A stretch of DNA of 64,000 bases from Caballeronia calidae (GTDB lineage: Bacteria > Pseudomonadota > Gammaproteobacteria > Burkholderiales > Burkholderiaceae). The DNA is taken from positions 47,401-111,400 of the forward strand of contig NZ_FCOX02000027.1 of the NCBI RefSeq assembly GCF_900044055.2, given 5' to 3'. Shown one piece after another: positions 46,352 through 54,781 of this stretch. Within the stretch, counting starts at the first letter, position 1, and each line of letters begins with the position of its first letter. The notes beneath the pieces are model-generated. The model saw only the letters and a program-made list of their open reading frames with translations, was not told the origin of the DNA and searched no databases. A program made the translations under genes and the position numbers.

Positions 46352-48055
46352 TTACTGCACCTGAGAAAATGCTTTCGCGATCTGTCTTGCCCGCTTCGTT
46401 TCGTCGCTGTGAAGATAGATTGACGTCGTTGAGATCGAGGCATGACGCAAGTTGTCACGCACGGTCGTAAGCTCTGCTCCGTGCGCGAGCGCGTAAGTCG
46501 CATGCGTGTGTCGCATCCAGTGGGTACTTGCATGACGCAGCTTGTCAGCAAGAGCCGAATGGTCCGCTTCGATGAGATCGGCGGCTTGCAGGAAGAATCG
46601 ACGCAGCACTACCCATAGCCGCACGCTACTTATTCCTCCCGCGACATCCTTGGCCAGACTAGCGACCAAGGGTGTATCCGGTTTCCAGCGCGCCTGCGTC
46701 ACCGGCAGGCCTCTCGCGAGCAGATACTGTGACAGTGCGTTCCAACCTAGAGACGGCAACGCGACCTTGCCGCGCTTTCGGCCCTTGCCTGTCACGTTCA
46801 ACCAATGTTCGCCGCGACTGTTAGTTTCGACGTCCCTCAACTTTGCACCCACCAATTCGCTTGCCCGCAAGCCGGTGACGAAACCGACATCAAGCAAAAA
46901 ACGCAACCGTTGAGCGGCAGGAACACTCCAGCCACATGACCATTCAAGTCCATCAGCTATCGTGCAGACCAGCGCCCATTCCCCCTCCGTGAACGCACGC
47001 GACGCATCAAGGTCACCTGATTTGGCGCCTCCCTTCACCTTCACTCCCGCGAACGGATTCGCCAAGACGTACCGCTGCTCGATCAGCCAGCGAAACAGTG
47101 CGCCGATAACCGAAAGTGCGTAGGCAGCCGACCTCGCCGACAGGCCTCCTGCAAACGGACGCCACTCTGGCGACCTACGCGGGCGCAGCGGCCCCACCCA
47201 GCGTTCCGCGGGCGCCGGCCGCCGTAAAAACCCGCGGTACGCCACCGCCTCTTCAGTTGTCAACGACGACAGAGCCTTCCCGCGTTCGACGATCGCCCAC
47301 AGGATCAGGCGCTCCGCTTCTTTGCGGTATGCACGCTGCGTCGCAGGGAAGTCGTGGAGCGACAGCCAGGCATGCACTGCCTCATAGTCGTTATCTGCCG
47401 CGAGTACGCAGGTTTTCCGAGGCGCCCGAAACCGTCCGTTGGACCCGTCGACATCGTGCGGAATGCGCAGACTTTCCCATGGCACGACCACGGTCGTACG
47501 GGTCGCGGCAACAAGAGCGTGTGCGCGCTCGGTCAGTACCGGATGCGCGGCAAAGAACGCCTCGATGCGTTTCGCGCCGGTCGCCCCGAGTTCGGGTATT
47601 GCCTTCCACCAAGTTCGACGACGCGGTATGCGCACCGTCAGTTCAGCCAGCGTCGTAATGCCCTGCGCCCGAAGAGCCCGAACCGCTCGTCCTTCGATCC
47701 ACCGCTCGACTGGGTCAGAGATCTCCGGTTCCGGCGGCTTTGCGTGCCGCAATTCCTCGAGGGCTTTCGCAGCTGCCTTGGCATGCTGGGCGCGCTCAGA
47801 AACGGGGTGGTCCAGCAAGATGAGCAGGTCGTCGCGCTTTGCCTCGCGCGCCGCCGCAACGAGCCTCCTACGAATCTTGCCCAGTACGCCGCGCGCGGAG
47901 CATCCACTCTCGAGCCGCCTTGGCAGATACCGACTAACTGCCTCTCGGGTCGACATCCCGGCATACCACGCTCTCAGGACAGCCATCTCGTCAGCATTGA
48001 GGAATTCTGCAGACGCATAGTTCTGAGGCATCGATGCTGTGAGGCGCGTTTTCAT
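46352..48055 (-). CDS. Tyrosine recombinase with N-terminal HhH domain
   Basis: About 567-aa integrase. An N-terminal region (NADEMAVLRAWYAGMSTREA, QGITTLAELTVRIP, WWKAIPELGATGAKRIEAFF) is a helix-hairpin-helix DNA-binding module. A SAM-like core-binding domain follows (about 215-340). The catalytic domain has Arg397 (GLRASEL), Lys in TGKGRKRGKV, His512 and Arg515 (HWMRHTHAT), His538 and Tyr547 (STTSIYLHS). All catalytic residues are present, so it should be active. ATG 48055 is used; GTG 48064 is possible, neither with a good ribosome site. A palindrome lies 34 bases upstream. It transcribes toward the TniQ genes and probably belongs to the same element. Confidence 0.88.
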   Translation of the reverse strand: MKTRLTASMPQNYASAEFLNADEMAVLRAWYAGMSTREAVSRYLPRRLESGCSARGVLGKIRRRLVAAAREAKRDDLLILLDHPVSERAQHAKAAAKALEELRHAKPPEPEISDPVERWIEGRAVRALRAQGITTLAELTVRIPRRRTWWKAIPELGATGAKRIEAFFAAHPVLTERAHALVAATRTTVVVPWESLRIPHDVDGSNGRFRAPRKTCVLAADNDYEAVHAWLSLHDFPATQRAYRKEAERLILWAIVERGKALSSLTTEEAVAYRGFLRRPAPAERWVGPLRPRRSPEWRPFAGGLSARSAAYALSVIGALFRWLIEQRYVLANPFAGVKVKGGAKSGDLDASRAFTEGEWALVCTIADGLEWSCGWSVPAAQRLRFLLDVGFVTGLRASELVGAKLRDVETNSRGEHWLNVTGKGRKRGKVALPSLGWNALSQYLLARGLPVTQARWKPDTPLVASLAKDVAGGISSVRLWVVLRRFFLQAADLIEADHSALADKLRHASTHWMRHTHATYALAHGAELTTVRDNLRHASISTTSIYLHSDETKRARQIAKAFSQVQ

Positions 48056-48088
48056 GAGCGTCACTTTTCGCCGAAAATCTAGCCATCT

Positions 48089-48106
48089 GGATAAGAAAGC
48101 TTATCC
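48089..48106. repeat. Inverted repeat upstream of the recombinase gene
   Basis: GGATAAG-AAAG-CTTATCC is a perfect 7-bp inverted repeat centred about 43 bases upstream of the recombinase start. It could be an autoregulatory operator or the core of a crossover site. Direct observation; role inferred. Confidence 0.45.
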
Positions 48107-48285
48107 TAATAGCACTATTGGAGGGGTGCGGGTGAGCCCAGGCGTAGCGCCAATGCAAAGTGGTTCGGAGTGGGATGATCGACACGCAACGTGGCGGCGA
48201 GTGCGGGCATCGACGCCTCGATGGTCGCAGTGCGTTCGGGGGCAACAATCTCCGTCGCTGCCGTCGCTGCAGAACTTCTTTCGTG

Positions 48286-48654
48286 CTACTTTCTCGTTGG
48301 TTCCCTTACTCGCTGTGGCTTCGATCGGGGCTGCGTTAAAAGTTCGGACTCACGCTTGAGCACCCCATCAACCTCGTTCCAAGAAAGGTCACCGAACCTG
48401 CGTGCGTCCTGCTCAACGAGGCTTAGCAGTCCCTCTGCCCCTTCATCCGGTTTCCAAGTGAGGTAGCTGGTGCCTTCCGCGACGGGTTTGACCAGAACAA
48501 TCAATTCACCGCCCGTCTGCCCGCGCCAGAGTGCCTGAAGCTCGATCGAGCTGTATCGCATTCCCTGAAAATAGACCAGCCCCCGACGAACCATACGCTC
48601 CCGCCAGGGAGAAGACGCGCTTGGCTCCGAATCGCGATTTTCGATTTCAGTCAT
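48286..48654 (-). CDS. Small protein resembling Mu/TniA transposase C-terminal domain
   Basis: 122-aa protein starting MTEIENRDSEPSASSPWRER behind GGGGG. The core GLVYFQGMRYSSIELQALWR followed by GGELIVLVKPVAEGTSYLTW resembles the small beta-barrel C-terminal domain of Mu-type and TniA transposases (pattern G-x-Y-x-S-x-x-L). The catalytic DDE core is absent. It has its own ribosome site, so it may be a stand-alone accessory protein rather than decay, next to TniQ genes and a recombinase. Confidence in the fold is moderate. Confidence 0.55.
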   Translation of the reverse strand: MTEIENRDSEPSASSPWRERMVRRGLVYFQGMRYSSIELQALWRGQTGGELIVLVKPVAEGTSYLTWKPDEGAEGLLSLVEQDARRFGDLSWNEVDGVLKRESELLTQPRSKPQRVREPTRK

Positions 48655-49070
48655 ATGCCCCCTTGACAAAGCTCGCCGAGCCACTCGAATCGGCTGGCAC
48701 CTCATTGCCGTCGCAGACCTCTTGCAATGATACGCTTAGCTACGCCGCGCGCAATGCGAGAGCTACCTGGCTCGATGGTCGGCCGCGACCTTCGTTGCGC
48801 GGAGCCTGATTGTTGCCGAGACACTGATGCAGCGACCTGCGTCTCGGCCATGCCTTCAAGGTAGCAACCGAAATTAGAAAAAATCTACCACTCATCGCAT
48901 CCGGGCAGCTCATAAAAATCCCATGTATTTAGAAGCAATTCTCGGAACGTACCATCGGAAACTCGCGAATCTCAATTGGCCAACTGCGAACCCCTGTCGA
49001 AAGATGGTCCGTCTGCAAACATATACTCTATCTCCGAGGCACACGCCTCTCTTTTCGTGATTTCCGAGAT
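48655..49070. other. Intergenic stretch between the Mu-C-like gene and the first 198-aa paralogue
   Basis: About 415 bases with no supported gene. It is A+T-rich toward the right, as expected for a promoter region. No clear repeat was seen. Confidence 0.4.
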
Positions 49071-49667
49071 ATGACGAGCACCAGAGACAACAACTCCTCC
49101 TCCCTCGACAGCGCAGCAGTAGCGAACGTGCGCAACGAAGTTGCCGATACCGCGGTAGCCTTCCTCGTGGACTGCCGGTTGACGGACCAGGACTTGACCG
49201 CAGGGATTTGGGAAATGGCATTGGAGTACGCATACAAGCCACACCCGCGGTTCTGGCGCGACATCGACCTCGCTGCAGTGGTCGAAGCAATCTCCCTCCA
49301 ATATCCAAATTGGCGGTGCGCTATGGCTACTGGTTGCAGCACCGCAGAAGAAGTCCTGTACGAGGTCGACCTCGCACTTTATTGCAACGGGTTCTTCGAA
49401 GCCATGGCGGAGAAGATGATGGAACTGCCGAAATCGGCTCGTCCGAGGACGGGTGTGGCTGCCCTGCAGTGGATATGCACGGAATTGGACAGAAACGGAC
49501 AGGTCGCTGAATTGCTTTTGGCTCAGTTGCCTGAAGTACAGTGCGGCAAACATGCTCTTCTCTTGATGACATGTCTCGAACAGGCCGAGTCGGGTCACGA
49601 GATGGTGCTGCTGGGGACTCAAATTGCCCGGTGCTACCGAGAAAAGCGCATGGATGACGTTGCCTGA
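49071..49667 (+). CDS. Uncharacterised 198-aa protein, copy A
   Basis: 198-aa protein of unknown family, cytoplasmic by appearance. The most conserved stretch is LEYAYKPHPRFWRDIDLAAV, with VEAISLQYPNWR and RPRTGVAALQWICTELDRNG. It is paralogous over its full length to the 198-aa protein at 62388-62984, sharing EYAY-P-PRFWRD-DLAA-VE-IS. It has a poor ribosome site and stands alone. The C-terminus is helical and Cys/Leu-rich. No known motif; the family seems specific to accessory DNA. Confidence 0.75.
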   Translation: MTSTRDNNSSSLDSAAVANVRNEVADTAVAFLVDCRLTDQDLTAGIWEMALEYAYKPHPRFWRDIDLAAVVEAISLQYPNWRCAMATGCSTAEEVLYEVDLALYCNGFFEAMAEKMMELPKSARPRTGVAALQWICTELDRNGQVAELLLAQLPEVQCGKHALLLMTCLEQAESGHEMVLLGTQIARCYREKRMDDVA

Positions 49668-49783
49668 ATAACGGAGCGCGCAGGCCAATTGGTCGCTTCG
49701 AGACGGACAGGTGCAACGAGTCGCGGACATCGTCGCAGCCTTCAGGGTGGCCAGTCAAGCAGGTGACTTTTCCAGCTTGACTC

Positions 49784-50686
49784 CTAGGCTCCGCGTTGAT
49801 AACCCGTTTTCAGCGCTTCGACGACCAGCTCCACCGCGCGCGACGACTTGCGACGACTCGGGTAATAGACGTGGTGTCCGACGAACGTGGGGTACCAGTC
49901 TTCAAGCACCCAGCACAATCGTCCGTCACGGACTTGGCCCTCTACGAGGTCCTTTGGTACATATGCAAGCCCGAAGCCGCCAAGTGCTGCGTCGACCATC
50001 TGGTAGACATTGTTGAACGTGAGTTGCCCTTCGACTCGCACCTGAAGTTCGCGCCGTCCCTTGCGCAACTCCCATGGAAGCAGCGATTCCCGCGTCGGCA
50101 GACGAAGGTTAATGCAACTGTGGAGCATCAGGTCTTGCGGCGTCCTGGCCTGAGGTCTCGACTGCAGATAGGCCGGCGAGCCGACGATCGACATCGTCAT
50201 GTCCGGACCGATGCGCACAGCGACCATGTCTTTCGCCACCTGATCCCCCAAGCGCACACCAATGTCGTAACGATCCGCGACGATGTCGGACAGCCCATAC
50301 TCGTTGACAAGCTCGATCTTCAGTTCGGGATACTGACGCAGCAAGGGCTGCAGCCGTGGCCAAACGTATGAATTTGCGGCGTAGTCGGTGGTGGTGATTC
50401 GCACGGTCCCGTTCGGCTGGTTCGTCATGGCGCGCAGCGAATCCACTTCCGCTTCAATTTCTTCGAAACGCGGAGCGATCGCCGAGAGCAGCCGTTCACC
50501 CGCGTCGGTCAGCGAGACGCTGCGCGTCGTGCGCCGAAGTAGCTGCAGGCCCATGCGTCGTTCCACGCCTGCCACCGTTCGGCTGAGTGCGGACTGTGAG
50601 ACGCCCAGTTGCGCGGCCGCGCGGGTGAAATTGCGCTCTCGCGCGACGGTCATGAAGCCGACCAGATCGTTGAAATCTTCCTTCAA
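49784..50686 (-). CDS. LysR-family transcriptional regulator
   Basis: 300-aa LysR protein. The HTH is NFTRAAAQLGVSQSALSRTV and the effector domain includes IRITTTDYAAN-like text (VRITTTDYAANSYVWPRLQP). I use TTG 50686 (M-K-E-D-F-N-D-L), which follows GGGAG at six bases and matches the common start of this subgroup. It is divergent from the cupin/CMD/SDR operon and most likely regulates it. Aldehyde, redox or quinone-like inducers are typical for relatives, but unproven here. Confidence 0.92.
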   Translation of the reverse strand: MKEDFNDLVGFMTVARERNFTRAAAQLGVSQSALSRTVAGVERRMGLQLLRRTTRSVSLTDAGERLLSAIAPRFEEIEAEVDSLRAMTNQPNGTVRITTTDYAANSYVWPRLQPLLRQYPELKIELVNEYGLSDIVADRYDIGVRLGDQVAKDMVAVRIGPDMTMSIVGSPAYLQSRPQARTPQDLMLHSCINLRLPTRESLLPWELRKGRRELQVRVEGQLTFNNVYQMVDAALGGFGLAYVPKDLVEGQVRDGRLCWVLEDWYPTFVGHHVYYPSRRKSSRAVELVVEALKTGYQRGA

Positions 50687-50799
50687 TTCATGCTCCCAAG
50701 CATAAGGGCATGCCGATATTGCCACCTAGTCGCATGAATCGCCAGCCGTTAAATTATCGTCAGGTGGCGGATCGCCTGAACACACTGACGAGGAAAGAC

Positions 50800-51210
50800 A
50801 TGGAACTGAAACGAGCAGGCTCACAGCCTTCAAAGAAGGGGCCGGAAGAATGGTTCACGGGCACCGTACGCCTCGACCCGCTCAACGCGCCTCCGCCGCC
50901 GGCGCGCGTCTCTTGCGCGAGCGTGACGTTCGAACCCGGCGCGCGGACCAACTGGCATACCCATCCGCTCGGACAGACCCTGATCGTCACGGCGGGATGC
51001 GGCTGGACGCAGTGCGATGGCGAACCGCGCGTCGAAATCCGCGCAGGTGACGTGATCTGGTGCCCGCCCGGACACAAGCATTGGCATGGCGCGACGTCGA
51101 CGACGGCGATGACACATATCGCCATTCAGGAAGCGCTCGACGGTAAGAACGTCGAATGGCTGGAACGAGTGACGGACGACCAATATCTCGGAAGCGACGA
51201 GAGAAAATGA
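50800..51210 (+). CDS. Cytoplasmic cupin-domain protein
   Basis: 136-aa single-cupin protein. Metal motif 1 is ARTNWHTHPLGQTLIVTAGC and motif 2 PPGHKHWHGATSTTAMTHIA. The ATG at 50800 follows GAGGAAAG. The C-terminal NVEWLERVTDDQY is shared with the next gene, showing that the two arose by duplication. Heads an operon divergent from the LysR gene. Relatives are annotated as quercetin-dioxygenase-like, but no substrate is established. Confidence 0.9.
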   Translation: MELKRAGSQPSKKGPEEWFTGTVRLDPLNAPPPPARVSCASVTFEPGARTNWHTHPLGQTLIVTAGCGWTQCDGEPRVEIRAGDVIWCPPGHKHWHGATSTTAMTHIAIQEALDGKNVEWLERVTDDQYLGSDERK

Positions 51211-51692
51211 CGAGGCGCGCCTCATACATTCTCGCACTGGCGTGCATGGCCGTGTCGCTGCAGGCCTGCGCCGATGGCGACGCTGCCAGGTCGATCGCGA
51301 TCGTACATGGCGGCACGCAGCCTTCCGTCGCTGGTGGAACGCAACGCTTCGCGGGCCAGGTGCGCATCGACCCGCTCTTTCAGGCGAAGACGCCGTCGCG
51401 TTTATCTGGCGGACAGGTGACCTTCGAGCCGGGCGCACGTACCGCCTGGCACACGCATCCCTTGGGGCAGACCTTGATTGTCACGTCCGGCAGAGGCTGG
51501 GCACAGGCGTGGGGCGGACAAAGACACGAGATCGCCGTAGGCGACGTCGTGTCCATCCCGGCAGGCGTCAAGCACTGGCATGGCGCAACGAACATCACCG
51601 GGATGACGCACATCGCGCTACAGGAGTCGCTTGATGGAAAGAACGTCGATTGGCTCGAACAGGTCACCGATGAGCAATATCGCAAACCTTAA
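51207..51692 (+). CDS. Exported cupin-domain protein (probable lipoprotein)
   Basis: 161-aa cupin with a signal MTRRASYILALACMAVSLQA followed by Cys, a likely lipobox. Metal ligands are in ARTAWHTHPLGQTLIVTSGR and PAGVKHWHGATNITGMTHIA. It is clearly homologous to the preceding cytoplasmic cupin (LDGKNVDWLEQVTDEQY) and overlaps its stop by four bases (ATGA). The pair therefore places the same fold on both sides of the inner membrane. Confidence 0.87.
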   Translation: MTRRASYILALACMAVSLQACADGDAARSIAIVHGGTQPSVAGGTQRFAGQVRIDPLFQAKTPSRLSGGQVTFEPGARTAWHTHPLGQTLIVTSGRGWAQAWGGQRHEIAVGDVVSIPAGVKHWHGATNITGMTHIALQESLDGKNVDWLEQVTDEQYRKP

Positions 51693-52485
51693 TGGGCGGA
51701 CCGAAAGCGTTGCGCGGGTCGTCGCGGGTTTAGCCGCGGCGCTGCTTGCGTCAGCGTGCACAAACACGCAAAGGATCGGGAACATGCAAGAACCGCTATC
51801 GCATGACGAACTGAAATCAGTCTCTCCGGCGTTCGCACGATATACCGATGAAACGCTGTTGGGCGGCGTCTGGAAGCGGCCGCAACTTTCGCCGCGTGAC
51901 CGCAGCATTGTGACGCTGTCGGTGCTCATCGCCCGCAATCAAACGATCGACATGCCCTTCCATTTCCGCCTGGCGCTCGACAACGGCGTGAAGCCTGCGG
52001 CGCTGGCAGAACAGATTGCCCATCTCGCTTTCTACTCGGGATGGGCAAACGCCACTGCCGCGACTGCCGTCGCAAGGCAGGTCTTCGACGAACGCGGCAT
52101 CGGGCAGGATCAGGTCGCTCCAGCGGACGTCGCGCTTCTTCCCCTGAACGAAGCCGCCGAGAAGCAGCGCGCGCAGATGGTCGAGGAAAACTTCGGCGCG
52201 GTCGCCCCCGGCGTCGTCCAGTACACCACGGACGCTCTCTTTCGAGACCTCTGGCTGCGGCCGGGGCTTGCACCTCGCGACCGAAGCCTGGTAACAGTAA
52301 GCGCGCTCGTCGCGAACGGCCAGGTGGCGCAGATCACGTATCACCTCAACCGCGCGATGGACAACGGGCTAACGAAAGACGAGGCGTCCGAAGTGCTGAC
52401 CCAGCTCGCTTTCTATGCAGGCTGGCCGAACGTCTTCTCGGCGATGCCCGTATTCAAAGACGTCTTCGCGAAACGGACGACATAA
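51670..52485 (+). CDS. Exported double carboxymuconolactone decarboxylase-like (AhpD-fold) protein
   Basis: 271 aa. An N-terminal hydrophobic signal (VARVVAGLAAALLASACTNT) with lipobox-like SAC is followed by two tandem CMD domains: RDRSIVTLSVLIARNQTIDM with HLAFYSGWANATAA, and RDRSLVTVSALVANGQVAQI with QLAFYAGWPNVFSA. The AhpD-type CxxC pair is absent, so it is not a simple peroxidase. Its start overlaps the cupin gene by 23 bases. Co-transcribed with the cupins and SDR; likely part of a periplasmic oxidative or quinone-handling process. Confidence 0.87.
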   Translation: MSNIANLNGRTESVARVVAGLAAALLASACTNTQRIGNMQEPLSHDELKSVSPAFARYTDETLLGGVWKRPQLSPRDRSIVTLSVLIARNQTIDMPFHFRLALDNGVKPAALAEQIAHLAFYSGWANATAATAVARQVFDERGIGQDQVAPADVALLPLNEAAEKQRAQMVEENFGAVAPGVVQYTTDALFRDLWLRPGLAPRDRSLVTVSALVANGQVAQITYHLNRAMDNGLTKDEASEVLTQLAFYAGWPNVFSAMPVFKDVFAKRTT

Positions 52486-52579
52486 GCATCATTCGGAATC
52501 GTCGAACAGTTGACTGGAAGCCCACTCGCGCTGGCGCAGCAGCACCGCTAGGCGTGCCATCACATTGATGAAAGAAATC

Positions 52580-53317
52580 ATGAACGAAAACATAAACGGC
52601 AAAGTCGTCGTTATCACCGGCGCGAGCAGCGGACTCGGTGCAGAAACCGCCCGCCACCTCGCGAAGCTGGGCGCGAAAGTCGTGCTCGGTGCGCGCCGCC
52701 TGAATAGACTCGAGGCGCTTGCGAACGAACTCGAACTCGATGCGAAAGCGATCCTGCAGACCGACGTGACCGACCGTAATCAAGTCGAGGCGCTGGTCGA
52801 TCGTGCGGTAGAACTGCACGGCCGTATCGATGTGCTGCTCAACAATGCCGGTCTGATGCCTAGCTCGATGCTCGACAAGCTGAAGATCGACGAGTGGGAC
52901 CGGATGATCGACGTCAATATCAAGGGCGTGCTGTACGGGATCGCCGCTGCGCTGCCCCGCATGCAAGCGCAGAAAGGCGGTCAGATCATCAATGTCTCAT
53001 CTGTCGCCGGCCACAAGGTCGGTCCTGGCGGTGCGGTGTACGCCGGCACGAAGTGGGCGGTACGCGCGATCTCGGAAGGGCTTCGGCAGGAAGTCAAGCC
53101 GTGGAACATCCGCACCACCATCGTTTCGCCCGGCGCCGTCGCAACCGAACTGATCGACACGATTACCGATGAGGACATCGCCGCTGGCATGGCCAAGACC
53201 TACGAAAAGGCGATTCCCGCTAGCTCATTCGCGCGCGTGGTGGCTTTCGCTATCGGTCAGCCAGAAGACGTCGACATCAACGAAGTGCTTTTCCGTCCCA
53301 CGACCCAAGCCTATTGA
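52580..53317 (+). CDS. SDR-family oxidoreductase
   Basis: 245-aa short-chain dehydrogenase with TGASSGLG, NNAG, catalytic Ser in NVSSVAGHKVG and the Tyr/Lys pair in YAGTKWAVRAI. Arg after strand 2 (GARRLNRLEAL) suggests NADP(H). ATG 52580 is used; ATG 52568 in frame is possible. It follows the CMD gene by about 95 bases in the same orientation. Confidence 0.9.
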   Translation: MNENINGKVVVITGASSGLGAETARHLAKLGAKVVLGARRLNRLEALANELELDAKAILQTDVTDRNQVEALVDRAVELHGRIDVLLNNAGLMPSSMLDKLKIDEWDRMIDVNIKGVLYGIAAALPRMQAQKGGQIINVSSVAGHKVGPGGAVYAGTKWAVRAISEGLRQEVKPWNIRTTIVSPGAVATELIDTITDEDIAAGMAKTYEKAIPASSFARVVAFAIGQPEDVDINEVLFRPTTQAY

Positions 53318-53379
53318 TGCCGGGCGGCGAGGTGCTCATTGCCGCCTCGCTGTCAGCCGAACCACTGGAGAAGAACGTC

Positions 53380-53607
53380 ATGCCGCATGTCATCGTCAAA
53401 GCCTGGCCTGGCAAGACGGAGGACCAAAAGCGCCGCCTGGCCGAAGCGATCACCCGCGACGTGATGGACATCCTCGGTTATGGCGCCGAGTCCGTCTCGG
53501 TCGCATTCCAAGATATTCCGTCCGACCGATGGAAGCAGGAGGTCTATGGTCCGGACATCGAGGGGCGAACCGCAACGCTCTACAAGAAACCCGGCTACAA
53601 GATGTAG
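53380..53607 (+). CDS. 4-oxalocrotonate tautomerase family protein (PptA-like)
   Basis: 75-aa tautomerase. After Met removal the catalytic proline is residue 1 (M-P-H-V-I-V-K). The rest (WPGKTEDQKRRLAEAITRDV) is typical. GGAGAAG precedes the ATG. These enzymes move double bonds in enol/keto acids. Last intact gene of the LysR-controlled cluster, followed at once by an MFS remnant. Confidence 0.9.
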   Translation: MPHVIVKAWPGKTEDQKRRLAEAITRDVMDILGYGAESVSVAFQDIPSDRWKQEVYGPDIEGRTATLYKKPGYKM

Positions 53608-53611
53608 CGCG

Positions 53612-54290
53612 ATGTACCAGTCTCCCACTGTGGATGCGGGCGCGCAAACCGTCTTTGCAGCACTGCTGCCGGTGATGACCGCAGCGCTCGCCGGCTTCGT
53701 CACTCGGCGTTGCGCTTCTGGTACTGCCTTTGCACGTCAATGACAATCTGGCTGCGGGCCGTTCGAGATCGGGCTCGTGCCGAGAGCGCAGCTCGCCGCC
53801 CCGCTCGTCTCGCGCATTCGGGCAAGCTCGTATTACGACCAGCGCGGCGCAAAACGCGGCGTGCTCGCAGGACTCGTCGCTGCTGCGGCATGCCTGCTCT
53901 ATCTCTTGCTTTTTTCCGCACTTGCCGACGCTGTCGATCGCCATTCTTCACGGCGGTCGGGCGGTCCTCGATGGAGCGTAGAGCTTCATCATCGCGGCGG
54001 CATCGCGTGAGACTTGGCGCTCGTCGACAGGCCACATGCCGCGAAGGTAATCGCGTGGGTGGGAACAGCGATGTTTGCCGCATTGTTCCGTGATGGCCCC
54101 GTTCGATCCCTGCTGTACGCGTCGTTCGGATTCGCCTCGATCGCTTTCATCACCGCTTTGCCGCCGCTCATGATGCTGGCTTATCTGGCCCGGCTCCCCG
54201 CAATTGCTCCGCACGCTCACGGCGAGCACGCCACCTTCTCCACAATGATGAAGTCAGCGTGGCTGCCGGACCGTTCGATCTTTGGTCAAG
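53612..54290 (+). pseudogene. Broken MFS transporter gene (arabinose-efflux/YhhS-like)
   Basis: Pieces of a major-facilitator protein occur in succession in different frames: VFAALLPVMTAALAGFVT (from ATG 53612), then after a frameshift near 53705 LPLHVNDNLAAG, QLAAPLVSRIRASSYYDQRG-AKRGVLAGLVAAAACLLYLL, and finally RPHAAKVIAWVGTAMFAALF and LYASFGFASIAFITALPPLM. The order matches one transporter, but at least three frame changes and a missing C-terminal half prevent expression. It once ended the cupin/SDR operon. Confidence 0.72.
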
Positions 54291-54612
54291 GTGGTTCCTC
54301 ACCGGGGTCTATTGAGCGCCTGCTTCCTTCGAAAGCAACAGCACTCACGTCGGAGCGATCGAGGAACAACCTCAGGAAGTCATCAAAAAAGCAAACGGTC
54401 GCACATTGAAAGAACAGAGCCGTTGTGAATGACCCTTGTTCGATTTGAGAACGCAGATCATCTGGGGCGAGATGTACTCCGATGTCTTGGAGGCGCTCGC
54501 TCAAGACCGTCGGAGTGATCCACGGCTGCACCGACAGTTCGTTTTCGAGGATGGCGGAGGCGCAATCTTCCCAGCTATCCGCAGTCTCCCACGCGTCAAC
54601 CCAGCTAGGCAT
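54286..54612 (-). CDS. Hypothetical protein, possibly truncated
   Basis: 108-aa frame containing AILENELSVQPWITPTVLSE and APDDLRSQIEQGSFTTALFF, which reads like a genuine protein, but the ends are doubtful. The C-terminus (SRRSIDPGEEPP) runs into the MFS remnant, and no ribosome site is seen. Probably a fragment left by insertions. Family not recognised. Confidence 0.3.
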   Translation of the reverse strand: MPSWVDAWETADSWEDCASAILENELSVQPWITPTVLSERLQDIGVHLAPDDLRSQIEQGSFTTALFFQCATVCFFDDFLRLFLDRSDVSAVAFEGSRRSIDPGEEPP

Positions 54613-54695
54613 AGCCGTTGACCCTGTCGCCGCGGATACCTGCAGGAAAAACGAAAACCTGAAAGTCCCTCGATTTATCTGGTCGCGCGGAAGAC

Positions 54696-54715
54696 CTCGG
54701 CCTTCAGGCCGAGGA
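54696..54715. repeat. Subterminal hairpin of the IS605-type element
   Basis: Perfect 8-bp stem with a TTCA loop, CCTCGGCC-TTCA-GGCCGAGG. Such hairpins are recognised as single strands by TnpA transposases. Confidence 0.65.
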
Positions 54716-54781
54716 TGTAGAACGCATCAAGATGATTGCAAAAGAGTCGATAACATCGCTCTCGACATACCTATACTGGAT

